This document shows, in pieces, positions 45,656 through 53,544 of a stretch of 64,000 nucleotides of DNA. Origin of the DNA: Cyclobacteriaceae bacterium. GTDB taxonomy: Bacteria; Bacteroidota; Bacteroidia; Cytophagales; Cyclobacteriaceae. The notes below the pieces were generated by a model that saw nothing but the letters and a program-made list of their open reading frames with translations, did no database searches and was not told the DNA's origin. The stretch covers positions 1 to 64,000 of the forward strand of contig BPHC01000011.1 in assembly GCA_026003355.1 (NCBI GenBank), written 5' to 3'. A program made the translations under genes and the position numbers. Every line of letters begins with the position of its first letter. Positions within the stretch are counted from its first letter, which is position 1.

Positions 45656-45676
45656 AAAAAAAATTTATTGCTTTTG
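45646..45676 (+). promoter_or_regulatory. Possible promoter of the 45-residue membrane protein gene
   Basis: TTGG at 45646-45649 is followed after 19 bases by TGCTTTTG (45669-45676), close to TTTG-N19-TAnnTTTG with one mismatch in the -7 box. It lies 27 bases upstream of the ATG at 45704. Confidence 0.35.
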
Positions 45677-45703
45677 TATCGCCAAAGCCTAAACCTGTGT
45701 GCT

Positions 45704-45841
45704 ATGGAGATGCTTCGTTTATTCTTTACCGACTGCCTGCTCTTCAAAAGCTCCTCTTTGACCAATAAAATTCTTGGATTCTTCGGCTGGTTCAGTATTT
45801 TGCTGTTTGTCTATTCGGTGGTACAGCTGGTTCGGTTATGA
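45704..45841 (+). CDS. Small membrane protein, 45 residues
   Basis: The frame starts MEMLRLFFTDCLLFKSSS and has one hydrophobic segment from about residue 26 (GFFGWFSILLFVYSVVQLV). It ends in TGA overlapping the ATG of the next gene by 4 bases (ATGA), typical of translational coupling, and this supports it as a real gene. A possible promoter lies upstream. No family recognised. Confidence 0.55.
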   Translation: MEMLRLFFTDCLLFKSSSLTNKILGFFGWFSILLFVYSVVQLVRL

Positions 45842-46326
45842 GTTTTGTAAGGCGTACCCACTTTTACCACAAATTAGGCAACATCTCAACCAGAACGATA
45901 AAACCTGAGTTTCAGGCACTGTTTGAACAGCTGCGCGAGCTTATTCTTCCTTACCGCAAAAAGCTTGTACTTAAACACAACTCGCAGGTGCGGTACGAAC
46001 TCTGGACCAACCACCGGTTTGAGGCCAATAACCTGCAGTACAGGGGTAAGGTACTGGGCCGGCAAATCAAGTCGCGCATAGGTATGCAGTTTGCAGCAGT
46101 GGTAATCTACAAAGACTGGGTAAGCTTTTATCTGCATCCGTTAAACCTGAATAAGCAGCTTCAGGAAGAGATGAGCGAAAACCTGCGGTTGCTGCTTCCG
46201 CGTAACAGCAAGTCAACTTTTCACTTCACCACCCTTACCGAAGAACTTAAGGACGATCTTACCCGCCTGGTAAGCCGGTGCTGGGATTTTTATGTGGAAC
46301 AGGGATGGGTTAATCCGCTGGATTAA
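45838..46326 (+). CDS. Hypothetical protein, possibly DUF1801-like
   Basis: The 162-residue product starts MSFVRRTHFYHKLGN. The pattern FEQLRELILPYRKKLVLKHNSQVRYELW, then AAVVIYKDWVSFYLHPLN, loosely resembles the small DUF1801/YdhG fold, where a conserved helix precedes a strand with aromatic residues. The match is weak. It overlaps a small membrane protein gene by 4 bases and is convergent with panD with a gap of 4 bases. Confidence 0.55.
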   Translation: MSFVRRTHFYHKLGNISTRTIKPEFQALFEQLRELILPYRKKLVLKHNSQVRYELWTNHRFEANNLQYRGKVLGRQIKSRIGMQFAAVVIYKDWVSFYLHPLNLNKQLQEEMSENLRLLLPRNSKSTFHFTTLTEELKDDLTRLVSRCWDFYVEQGWVNPLD

Positions 46327-46330
46327 CGTA

Positions 46331-46690
46331 CTATTCCGGTTGTACGGTAAAGGCCTTGTTGTGTTCATTTACCAGCACCACTGTGGGCTTAAAATTCATG
46401 ATGTCTTTTTCTTCAACCTGCACGTAACTGGCAATAATAATCCGGTCGCCCGGCTGCACCAGCCGCGCCGCGGCACCGTTCAGGCTTATTTCTCCCGGCC
46501 CGCCCGGAATAACATAGGTAGAAAACCTGGCCCCTGTGTGAATGTTGTAAATATCCACCTTTTCGAATTCTGCCAGATTAGCTGCCTGGCATAGTGCCGT
46601 ATCAATGGCAATAGATCCTTCGTAATTTAAGTCCGATCCGGTAACAACGGCCCGGTGAATTTTCGATTTCAGTAAAGTGCGGTATATCAT
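46331..46690 (-). CDS. panD: Aspartate 1-decarboxylase
   Basis: PanD makes beta-alanine from aspartate for pantothenate. The 119-residue protein carries MIYRTLLKSKIHRAVVTGSD and the self-cleavage site in YEGS (Gly25-Ser26), which yields the pyruvoyl cofactor; NGAAARLVQPGDRIII and HNKAF are also family marks. It overlaps coaX by 4 bases and is the last gene of the pan operon. Confidence 0.96.
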   Translation of the reverse strand: MIYRTLLKSKIHRAVVTGSDLNYEGSIAIDTALCQAANLAEFEKVDIYNIHTGARFSTYVIPGGPGEISLNGAAARLVQPGDRIIIASYVQVEEKDIMNFKPTVVLVNEHNKAFTVQPE

Positions 46691-47466
46691 AATGTGGTAT
46701 GGTTAAGTTCATACGCTATACGCAGCCCGTCAAGCACCAGGGTGGGAACAACGGTTTCAAAAAGCCGGGCATTTTCAAACAGCCTGGAGAAGCCGCCGGT
46801 GCCGATTACCACGGGCGGGTCGTCAGAAAAGGCCTCGCGGGTTATGCCCCTGATAAGCTCGCGCACCATACCCACCTGGCCATGGTATAACCCTGATTGT
46901 ATGCTCTCTACAGTTGATTTACCGATAACCTGCGTTGCTTCGGTAATTTCAACGGCAGGAAGCTGAGCGGTTTCGCGCTCAAGGGCTTCCATAGATATGC
47001 GCACGCCCGGCACAATGATGCCGCCCAGGTAATCGCGGTCTTTGCTTATGGCACAAAAGGTTGTGGCTGTACCGAAGTCAATCACAATAATATTCCGGTC
47101 AGGAAACCGGTGTATAGCACCTATGGCATTGGCAATGCGGTCGGCACCCACTTCAACCGGATTCCGGTATTTGATCTTCAGGCCGGTTTTTACACCCGGC
47201 TTCAGAAAGAACGGCTCTGTTGCCAGGTACTTCTGGCAGGCCCCGCGTAATGAATGATTTACAGCCGGAACCACACTGCATACCGATATGCCCTGTATGC
47301 TCCCGGGATCAACACCGTTTTCGCGCAACACGCTTTTAAAGAACAGGCCGGCTTCATCGGCCGAGAAATGCTGGCGCGACATTTTGCGAAACTGGGTTAC
47401 CAGCTCACCCTGTTGGTACACACCACCGTGTATAGTGGTATTGCCTACATCCAAGCAAAGAATCAT
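46687..47466 (-). CDS. coaX: Type III pantothenate kinase
   Basis: CoaX phosphorylates pantothenate, the first step from pantothenate to CoA. The 259-residue protein has the ASKHA phosphate motif LDVGNTTIHGGVY, then CSVVPAVNHSL, EVGADRIANAIGA, VIDFGTATTFCAI, and LGGIIVPGVRISMEAL. The VGADR and DFGTATTF motifs define the type III enzyme, which is not inhibited by CoA. It lies 11 bases after panC and overlaps panD by 4 bases, so synthesis and use of pantothenate are co-transcribed. Confidence 0.95.
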   Translation of the reverse strand: MILCLDVGNTTIHGGVYQQGELVTQFRKMSRQHFSADEAGLFFKSVLRENGVDPGSIQGISVCSVVPAVNHSLRGACQKYLATEPFFLKPGVKTGLKIKYRNPVEVGADRIANAIGAIHRFPDRNIIVIDFGTATTFCAISKDRDYLGGIIVPGVRISMEALERETAQLPAVEITEATQVIGKSTVESIQSGLYHGQVGMVRELIRGITREAFSDDPPVVIGTGGFSRLFENARLFETVVPTLVLDGLRIAYELNHTTL

Positions 47467-47477
47467 AATAGATGTTG

Positions 47478-48239
47478 TTATGCCATGACCATATTATCAA
47501 TAAGCCTTATGCCGCCAAGGCGCACGGCCCCGAAACGCCTTCCCCATGTATCGCACACATAGTCAACCGTAAAACCCTCCTGTTGCAGTTGCGCTGCGGC
47601 ATCATCGGCCGTCGGGGCTGTGGCCAGTATTTGCGGAAACCGGGCGGCTTTAAGTCTTTCTTCCGGGCCCAGTAAAACATTTCTTGACGACAGCGCCACG
47701 CCATCTGAATCGCGCACGGTAGCACAGGGAATGATTTGTGTTTCAAGAAAGAAGGCTTCGGCCATTTTTTTTATAAGCAGATATTGCTGATAATCTTTTT
47801 CACCAAAATAACTACGGTGCGGTCTGATGATGCCCAGCAGTTTCATTACCACGGTAAGCACCCCATCGAAATGTCCCGGCCTGCTGCGGCCTTCCATGAT
47901 GTTGCTTATTTCGCTTTCTGAAATACGAATCGAGTATTTATCAGGATAAAGCTCTTCAACAGACGGCATAAACACAAAATCAACACCCTGTGAAGTAAGC
48001 AATTCCATATCGCGTTCGTCATTGCGCGGGTAGCGCTGGTAGTCGGTTTTATCGTTAAACTGGGTAGGATTAACAAAAATGCTTACCACCGTAACATCGT
48101 TGTCGGTTTGCGCGCGTTGAATAAGCGCCATATGCCCCTGGTGAAGGGCCCCCATGGTGGGTACAAAACCTATGGTTCTGCCCGGCAATTGTTTGCGCAT
48201 TTCGCGCCACTGGTTTGCGGTATGTAACAGGCGGGTCAT
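47478..48239 (-). CDS. panC: Pantothenate synthetase
   Basis: PanC joins pantoate and beta-alanine with ATP. The 253-residue protein shows PTMGALHQGHMALI (HIGH-like motif), IFVNPTQFND, PRNDERDMELL, PSVEELYP, EGRSRPGHFDGVLTVV, YFGEKDYQQYL, SDGVALSSRNVLL and a late RLIDNM. It is shorter than the usual 280 residues, mainly after SSRN, yet all active-site blocks are present. It overlaps panB by 4 bases. Confidence 0.95.
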   Translation of the reverse strand: MTRLLHTANQWREMRKQLPGRTIGFVPTMGALHQGHMALIQRAQTDNDVTVVSIFVNPTQFNDKTDYQRYPRNDERDMELLTSQGVDFVFMPSVEELYPDKYSIRISESEISNIMEGRSRPGHFDGVLTVVMKLLGIIRPHRSYFGEKDYQQYLLIKKMAEAFFLETQIIPCATVRDSDGVALSSRNVLLGPEERLKAARFPQILATAPTADDAAAQLQQEGFTVDYVCDTWGRRFGAVRLGGIRLIDNMVMA

Positions 48240-49027
48240 GTGTAGCTTTCTTTATCCGATGGAAAGTTTCCGCTTTTTACATCGGCATCGAATTGCGTTA
48301 TGGCATTTTTTAAAAGCTCAAAGCCGTTCAGGTATCTGCGGAGAAACCGCGGGGAAAAGTCCGGATTAAGGCCCAGCATATCCTGCAGCACCAGCACCTG
48401 GCCATCGGTATGCGGGCCGGCACCTATGCCAATTACCGGCATGGATACGCTTTGAGTTATCTGTCGGGCCAGGTCAGCGGGTACCATCTCGAGCACCAAC
48501 CCGAAAACACCGGCATCCTGCAGCAGCCGGGCGTCTTTCATGATTTTTTGTGCTGCAGGGGGTGTTGTACCCTGCAGCTTGTTTCCGCCCAGCAGGTTTA
48601 CCGACTGTGGCGTAAGGCCCAGGTGGCCCATAACCGGCACACCCGATTGAACGATGTGGCGCACCTGCGGAAGTACTTCCTCCCCGCCTTCTATTTTCAC
48701 CGCATGTGCCCCGGCCTTCATCAGGCGGTCAACGCTTTCCATCAGATACCGCAGGCCTTTGCGATGTGCCAGGAAGGGAAGGTCGGCAATAAGCAAAACA
48801 TCGGTAAGTCCGCGGGCAACGGCTGCCACATGGTAGGCCATCATGTCGGTGGTGGCATGAACAGTTGAAGCAAATCCATGCATAACCATTGACAGACTAT
48901 CGCCTACCAGTACGGCATCAACAGGGGTTTGGCTTATAATGCGGGCCGACCAGTAGTCGTAACAGGTTATGAGACTTATGCGCCCGCCTTCTGATTTTTT
49001 TTGTCTGAACCCGGTAACGGTTTTCAT
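48236..49027 (-). CDS. panB: 3-Methyl-2-oxobutanoate hydroxymethyltransferase
   Basis: PanB makes ketopantoate from 3-methyl-2-oxobutanoate and 5,10-methylene-tetrahydrofolate. The 263-residue TIM barrel protein shows MLITCYDYWSARI-like (SLITCYDYWSA), VLVGDSLSMVMHG, DLPFLAH, AHAVKIEGGEE, PVMGHLGLTPQS, VLEMVPADLA, GIGAGPHTDGQVLVLQDMLGL. It is the first gene of the panB-panC-coaX-panD operon. The 185 bases upstream, up to tRNA-Cys, hold no gene. panE is not in the window. Confidence 0.96.
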   Translation of the reverse strand: MKTVTGFRQKKSEGGRISLITCYDYWSARIISQTPVDAVLVGDSLSMVMHGFASTVHATTDMMAYHVAAVARGLTDVLLIADLPFLAHRKGLRYLMESVDRLMKAGAHAVKIEGGEEVLPQVRHIVQSGVPVMGHLGLTPQSVNLLGGNKLQGTTPPAAQKIMKDARLLQDAGVFGLVLEMVPADLARQITQSVSMPVIGIGAGPHTDGQVLVLQDMLGLNPDFSPRFLRRYLNGFELLKNAITQFDADVKSGNFPSDKESYT

Positions 49028-49212
49028 GGAAAAGTGATTTGTTGAAACGGGTTAACAAAACGTACCGGATGAATGAACAGGAAAATACTGGCAACAGCCG
49101 AAGCGCTGATGTGCATGCCGGTTACAGGTACCTGTCGCATACGATCAAGTCCGTTTTTGTGGCGGGGTGTTGTATTTCCGGTAAGTATCCTTTCGGATTA
49201 CTTCCGGCCCGG

Positions 49213-49283
49213 AGGTCTCGAGCGGATTCGAACCGCTGTAGGAGCTTTTGCAGAGCTCTGCCTAGCCACTCGGCCACGAGACC
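49213..49283 (-). tRNA. tRNA-Cys (anticodon GCA)
   Basis: The minus strand gives a 71-base cloverleaf. The acceptor pairs GGTCTCG with CGAGACC and the discriminator is T, as expected for Cys. The anticodon loop CTGCAAA carries GCA between GAGCT and AGCTC, and the T arm is AGCGGTTCGAATCCGCT. CC of the CCA end is encoded, the final A is not. A promoter lies at 49303-49330. Confidence 0.95.
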
Positions 49284-49302
49284 AGCTCCTTGCAGGATGA
49301 GG

Positions 49303-49330
49303 CAAAACTATAAAAAATAGCCGGCACAAA
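49303..49330 (-). promoter_or_regulatory. Probable promoter of tRNA-Cys
   Basis: The complement of 49303-49310 is TAGTTTTG, an exact TAnnTTTG. TTTG (complement of 49327-49330) lies 16 bases upstream; a second TTTG (complement of 49334-49337) gives 23 bases. The -33 region therefore overlaps the rpsA terminator. Confidence 0.6.
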
Positions 49331-49333
49331 AAA

Positions 49334-49358
49334 CAAAGGTGGCCTGTTGCCACCTTTG
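49334..49358 (-). terminator. Rho-independent terminator of rpsA
   Basis: CAAAGGTGGC (49334-49343) and GCCACCTTTG (49349-49358) are perfect inverted repeats of 10 bases with a 5-base loop. On the minus strand the stem is followed by TTTTTTG, giving a strong intrinsic terminator 20 bases after the rpsA stop codon. Confidence 0.85.
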
Positions 49359-49377
49359 CAGTCTGATTGGCCGGGTA

Positions 49378-51375
49378 TTATTCGGCCTTGTTCTCTTCCG
49401 AAGCGTTATCGAGCTTCTGTTTCAGTGCCGACAATGCCTCAAGGTCACCAAGAGTGGATTTTTCCACTTCCTGATTAATCTTTTCTATGGTTTTGCTCTT
49501 GGAAGGCTGACGGCTTTTACGGCTTGCGGGCTTTTCTTCTTCGGCTGCCGAATAGGTAGCCTTATGCGAAAGGGTTATTCTGCGCTCGTCTTTCGAGAAG
49601 TCCAGCACTTTAAATTCAAGGGTTTCACCTATTTCAGGTTTTGAACCGTCTTGCTTCACAGCATTTTTACCCGAGCAATGTCCTTCTATACCGTAAGGCA
49701 GCTCTACCACAAGGCCTTTATCGGCTTTGTTGATGATGGTGCCCTTGTGTACCGAGCCGGGTGTAAAAATGGTTTCGAATGTATCCCATGGATTTTCTTC
49801 AAGGTGTTTGTGGCTCAGAGCCAGCCGGCGGTTGGCAACATCCAGTTCAAGCACCACTACCTCCAGGTTTTCGCCTACTTTGGTAAACTCTGAAGGATGC
49901 TTCACCTTTCTTGTCCAGCTCAGGTCCGAAACATGCACCAGGCCATCAATGCCTTCTTCCAGTTCGAGGAAAAGTCCGAAGTTGGTAAGGTTACGCACCA
50001 CACCGGTGTGGCGGGTTCCCGGAGCATATTTGGTGAGCACATCCTGGCGGGTCCAGGGGTCTTCGGTAAGTTGCTTGAGGCCGAGCGACATTTTGCGTTC
50101 ATCACGGTCAATGGCCAGTACTACTGCTTCTACCTCATCGCCTACTTTCAGGAAATCCTGTGGATTGCGCAGGTGCTGCGACCAGCTCATTTCACTTACA
50201 TGAATTAAGCCTTCCACACCAGGCATGAGTTCTACAAACGCACCATAGTCGGCTACGTTTACTACTTTGCCTTTTACGCGCGAGCCTGCCTGGATATCGG
50301 CTGGCAGTGAATCCCACGGGTGCGGGGTGAGTTGTTTCATGCCCAGGCTTATGCGTTTTTTTTCTTCGTCAAAGTCGAGCACCACCACTTTAACTACCTG
50401 GTCGAGTTTAAGTACCTCTTCCGGATGGTTAATGCGGCCCCACGAAATATCGGTAATGTGCAGCAGGCCGTCCACACCTCCCAGGTCGATGAACACCCCG
50501 AAGTTGGTCATGTTCTTGATGGTTCCTTCCAGTACCTGGCCTTTTTCGAGGTTTCGCAGTATGGCCGCCTTTTGCTCTTCAATATCCTTTTCGATGAGCA
50601 CTTTGTGCGACACCACCACGTTGTTGTTGGCATAGTTTATCTTAACTACTTTTACCTCCATGGCCTTTCCAACATAAATATCGAAGTCGCGGATAGGCTT
50701 TACATCAATCTGAGATCCGGGGAGGAAGGCTTCGATACCGTACACATCTACTATGAGGCCGCCTTTGGTTCTGCGTTTAACAAATCCTTCAATCACGGCA
50801 TCTTCGTCAAGCGCCTGCTGGATTTTCTGCCAACCCTTAAACAGGCGGGCCTTTCTGCGGCTAAGTATTAACTGTCCAAGTTTGTCTTCGCGTTCTTCTA
50901 CGAACACTTCTACCTGGTCGCCAATTTTAATGTCGGGCGAGTCTTTGAATTCAGCAAGGGGTACCAGGCCATCTGATTTGAAGCCGATGTTGAGGATGAC
51001 ATCGCGATCGTTTATGCCTACAATGGTACCGGTAACTACCTCACCTGATTTGATGTCGGCAATGGAGCCGCTGTAGAGCTTCTCCAGTTCTGCGCGCTGC
51101 TCGGGGGTGTAGTTTTTGCCCATCCCTTTGCGGTTTACCGAATCCCAGTCGAACGCTTCGGGCGTTTGGCGGGGTTTAAGTCCTTTTTTCAGCTCGGTTA
51201 CCGGAATGGCCTCGGTGTCTACTTCTTCGGCCACTTTTTTGAGTGCGCGGGCTTCTTCAAGCGGATCAATATCGTCCTGCCCTTCAGCGGTTTTGGTTTT
51301 TTTTCGGGTAGATCTGAGCTCCTCAACCAGCTCCTGCTCAGGAGAGTCTTTTTTCTTTTCCTTTTCTTTTGACAT
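49378..51375 (-). CDS. rpsA: 30S ribosomal protein S1
   Basis: S1 helps the 30S subunit load mRNA, which matters in Bacteroidota, where Shine-Dalgarno sites are weak. The 665-residue protein has an acidic N-terminus (about 1-100), six S1 domains (starting near VVTGTIVGINDRDVILNIGF; AVIEGFVKRRTKGGLIVDVY; VLEGTIKNMTNFGVFIDLGG; RVKGKVVNVADYGAFVEL; RHTGVVRNLTNFGLFLELEE; VHKGTIINKADKGLVVELPY) and a Lys/Ser-rich tail. Its long leader of about 100 bases after a promoter (51484-51491) holds a GC-rich inverted repeat, which might serve autoregulation. It ends at a strong terminator (49334-49358). Confidence 0.95.
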   Translation of the reverse strand: MSKEKEKKKDSPEQELVEELRSTRKKTKTAEGQDDIDPLEEARALKKVAEEVDTEAIPVTELKKGLKPRQTPEAFDWDSVNRKGMGKNYTPEQRAELEKLYSGSIADIKSGEVVTGTIVGINDRDVILNIGFKSDGLVPLAEFKDSPDIKIGDQVEVFVEEREDKLGQLILSRRKARLFKGWQKIQQALDEDAVIEGFVKRRTKGGLIVDVYGIEAFLPGSQIDVKPIRDFDIYVGKAMEVKVVKINYANNNVVVSHKVLIEKDIEEQKAAILRNLEKGQVLEGTIKNMTNFGVFIDLGGVDGLLHITDISWGRINHPEEVLKLDQVVKVVVLDFDEEKKRISLGMKQLTPHPWDSLPADIQAGSRVKGKVVNVADYGAFVELMPGVEGLIHVSEMSWSQHLRNPQDFLKVGDEVEAVVLAIDRDERKMSLGLKQLTEDPWTRQDVLTKYAPGTRHTGVVRNLTNFGLFLELEEGIDGLVHVSDLSWTRKVKHPSEFTKVGENLEVVVLELDVANRRLALSHKHLEENPWDTFETIFTPGSVHKGTIINKADKGLVVELPYGIEGHCSGKNAVKQDGSKPEIGETLEFKVLDFSKDERRITLSHKATYSAAEEEKPASRKSRQPSKSKTIEKINQEVEKSTLGDLEALSALKQKLDNASEENKAE

Positions 51376-51483
51376 AAAAAAACGCCCATTTATACATGCA
51401 TGGGCCGGGCCAGCACATGCAATTTTGGGTTATACATGGCATTTCCGCTCAGGAAATACCCTGCCCCGACCGGGACAGGGCTG

Positions 51484-51491
51484 CAAAGGTA
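51484..51491 (-). promoter_or_regulatory. -7 element of rpsA promoter
   Basis: The complement of 51484-51491 is TACCTTTG, an exact TAnnTTTG about 110 bases upstream of the rpsA ATG. A -33 TTTG is not evident. Between it and rpsA, bases about 51460-51481 form an imperfect inverted repeat (CCCTG with CAGGG ends) in the leader. Confidence 0.5.
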
Positions 51492-51522
51492 GTAAATTCG
51501 GCCGAAAAGCCTGCCCTGCAGG

Positions 51523-51933
51523 CTAATAAACTATTGGATACAGAATTACGTCTACCCGTCTGTTCATGGCCATGCCCCTTCGGGTACTGTTGCTGTACAC
51601 GGGGTTTTCGAGGCCCCAGTCTTTGGCGGTTATTTTATGTTCCGGAATATTTTGACGAAGCAGGATTTCCTTAACAGCCTGGCTGCGCATATGCGAAAGC
51701 CACTGGTTGTATGCTTTTCCGCCTATGGGGTCGGTGTGGCTTATAAGGTGAACCTCGTAACGGTTTAACAGGTCGGGTATGCTGTCGAGCCAGGCAATAA
51801 GGGCAGCGGCCTGCTGCTCATCAACCAGGTAGCTTCCGCCACCAAAGTAGATGCTTTTGCGCAGTTCTTCAGGTTGCTGGGCGCTGATGGGCCCCGGCCA
51901 GAAGAGCAGCAGCAAAAACACAACGGGCTTCAT
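51523..51933 (-). CDS. Secreted OmpA-like protein
   Basis: The 136-residue product has a signal peptide (MKPVVFLLLLFWPGPISAQ) followed directly by an OmpA/MotB-type domain: SIYFGGGSYLVDEQQAAALIAWLDSI, LISHTDPIGGKAYNQWLSHMRSQAVKEIL, and the closing RRGMAMNRRVDVILY. This fold binds peptidoglycan via the conserved Asp/Arg pair (HTD, RRVD). With no barrel or TPR domain it is a free periplasmic version. It lies 7 bases after the aldo/keto reductase gene on the same strand. Confidence 0.82.
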   Translation of the reverse strand: MKPVVFLLLLFWPGPISAQQPEELRKSIYFGGGSYLVDEQQAAALIAWLDSIPDLLNRYEVHLISHTDPIGGKAYNQWLSHMRSQAVKEILLRQNIPEHKITAKDWGLENPVYSNSTRRGMAMNRRVDVILYPIVY

Positions 51934-51940
51934 GGTTTAA

Positions 51941-52939
51941 TCAGGCTCCGCCATAGGCCGGAGGCTGCGGTTTGTTTTGCAGTATTTGTTCAATTTCTTC
52001 CATCACCTCAGGTGAGAGAACCGCCTGGGCTTCGAGTGCCCTGAGGTTTTCCCTGAGCTGTTCTTCCCTTGACGCTCCCAGTATAACCGTGCTTACGTTG
52101 GGATTTTTTAAACACCAGGCAATGGCCAGCACAGCCTGCGATATACCTAAACGGTTGGCCAGCACAGCAAGTTTCCGGGCAATGGCAAGGTTTTTTTCTG
52201 CCAGCACACTGTCTTTTAGCCACTCCATGCCGGGCAGGTTAAGCCGGGTTTCGGAAGGCGGGGTTTGGTTGTATTTACCTGATAATACGCCGCTGGCCAG
52301 AGGCGACCAGATGGTGGTTCCCAGGCCGAAGGTTTTATACAGTTTACCATATTCTACTTCAACCCGGTGGCGCTCCAGCATGTTGTACTGGGGCTGCTCC
52401 ATGGCAGGGCCTATAAGCGAATAGCGGGCAGCAGCCGCATGGGCTTCAAAAATTTCCTGGGCGCTCCATTCGCTGGTGCCCCAATAAAGAATTTTGCCCT
52501 GTACAATAAGGTTGTGCATGGTCCATACCGTTTCTTCAATGGGCACTTCTTTGTCGGGACGGTGACAAAAATACAGGTCGAGGTAATCGAGCCCAAGGCG
52601 TTTCAAGGCCTGCTCGCAGGCCTCCACAACATGTTTGCGGTGAAGGCCCCGCTGGGTGGGTTTTGCATCTTTGCCCAGGTATCCGAAATAAACCTTGCTT
52701 GAAACCAGGTAACTGTCGCGCGGCCAGCCCTTTTTTTTCAGTATTTCGCCCATAACCTGCTCAGAACGTCCTCTGGCATAGATTTCGGCATTATCGAAAA
52801 AATTTATTCCCTGATCGTAGGCGAATGTCATCAGCCGGTCGGCCGTGTCGTTGTCAATCTGTTTGCCAAACGTTAACCATGACCCCAGTGAAAGGGCGCT
52901 GACGGGCAATCCTGTTTTTCCAAGTTTTCTGTATTCCAT
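51941..52939 (-). CDS. Aldo/keto reductase (Kv-beta-like)
   Basis: The 332-residue cytoplasmic enzyme reduces aldehydes or ketones with NADPH. Marks are MEYRKLGKTGLPVSALSLGSW, FFDNAEIYARGRSEQVMGEIL (catalytic Asp and Tyr), SSKVYF (catalytic Lys), LYFCHRPDKEVPIEETV (His), YWGTSEWSAQEIFEA, and the late VILGASREEQLRENLRAL. Together they fit the YghZ/Kv-beta (AKR14 or AKR6) group. The start overlaps nothing; the histidine phosphatase gene ends 4 bases upstream. Substrate unknown. Confidence 0.92.
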   Translation of the reverse strand: MEYRKLGKTGLPVSALSLGSWLTFGKQIDNDTADRLMTFAYDQGINFFDNAEIYARGRSEQVMGEILKKKGWPRDSYLVSSKVYFGYLGKDAKPTQRGLHRKHVVEACEQALKRLGLDYLDLYFCHRPDKEVPIEETVWTMHNLIVQGKILYWGTSEWSAQEIFEAHAAAARYSLIGPAMEQPQYNMLERHRVEVEYGKLYKTFGLGTTIWSPLASGVLSGKYNQTPPSETRLNLPGMEWLKDSVLAEKNLAIARKLAVLANRLGISQAVLAIAWCLKNPNVSTVILGASREEQLRENLRALEAQAVLSPEVMEEIEQILQNKPQPPAYGGA

Positions 52940-52943
52940 GTTG

Positions 52944-53453
52944 CTAATATGTTATCCACACTACACTGCCCGGTTTACCCGGAGCGGTAACCGAAACCAC
53001 AATAATATTCCCATAATCGTTGTCATCAAACACCTGGTAACGATCCTGGCCGATAAGGTAATTCACCAGGGCCGGAATGGTGTTGGAATGTCCGCAAATA
53101 AAAACTGTTTTTCCTGCATGTTGGTTAAAAATTTTATCTATTTCCTGAAGGTTGCCGGCGGCATAATCCGTAACAGGTAAACCATGCAGGGCAGCAAGGG
53201 GTTCAACGGTTTGCCGGGTACGCCTGTAGGGGGTGCTGAACACGGCAGAAAGGTTGGTGTTTTTGAACATAGCCGCCAGGCGTTTTGCACGCTCCCTGCC
53301 CTCGGGCGAAAGGTCGGGATCGGGAGTGCTGAGGGTCATGTCTTTTTCAGCATGCCTTACCAGGATGAGGGTGGTTACCGGCTGCTGGGCACCGGCCCTC
53401 TGCACCATGAGCAAAGCAATCATAACGAAAACGGATCGCGGTATTTTTAGCAT
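52944..53453 (-). CDS. Secreted histidine phosphatase family protein
   Basis: The ATG at 53453 (MLKIPRSVFVMIALLMVQRAGAQ) opens a signal peptide; an upstream in-frame start adds charged residues before it and is less likely. The mature 169-residue protein is a phosphohistidine phosphatase fold with LILVRHAEK (catalytic His), LSPEGRERAKRLAAMF, STPYRRTRQTVEPLAALHG and ICGHSNTIPALV (second His). Export is notable, as most SixA or PhoE homologues are cytoplasmic. The substrate is unknown. It lies 4 bases before the aldo/keto reductase gene on the same strand. Confidence 0.85.
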   Translation of the reverse strand: MLKIPRSVFVMIALLMVQRAGAQQPVTTLILVRHAEKDMTLSTPDPDLSPEGRERAKRLAAMFKNTNLSAVFSTPYRRTRQTVEPLAALHGLPVTDYAAGNLQEIDKIFNQHAGKTVFICGHSNTIPALVNYLIGQDRYQVFDDNDYGNIIVVSVTAPGKPGSVVWITY

Positions 53454-53544
53454 TTTCTGTTTTTTTCCGGAGTAATTATGTAACACTTATCACAGGTTTA
53501 CCGAAATTTACGGAAAGTGATTTTCTTCGCCATCACTTAAAAAA

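Noticed and set aside
49028-49212. Coding sequence between panB and tRNA-Cys
   Set aside because: Short frames only, overlapping tRNA or with no start signal; left as intergenic.
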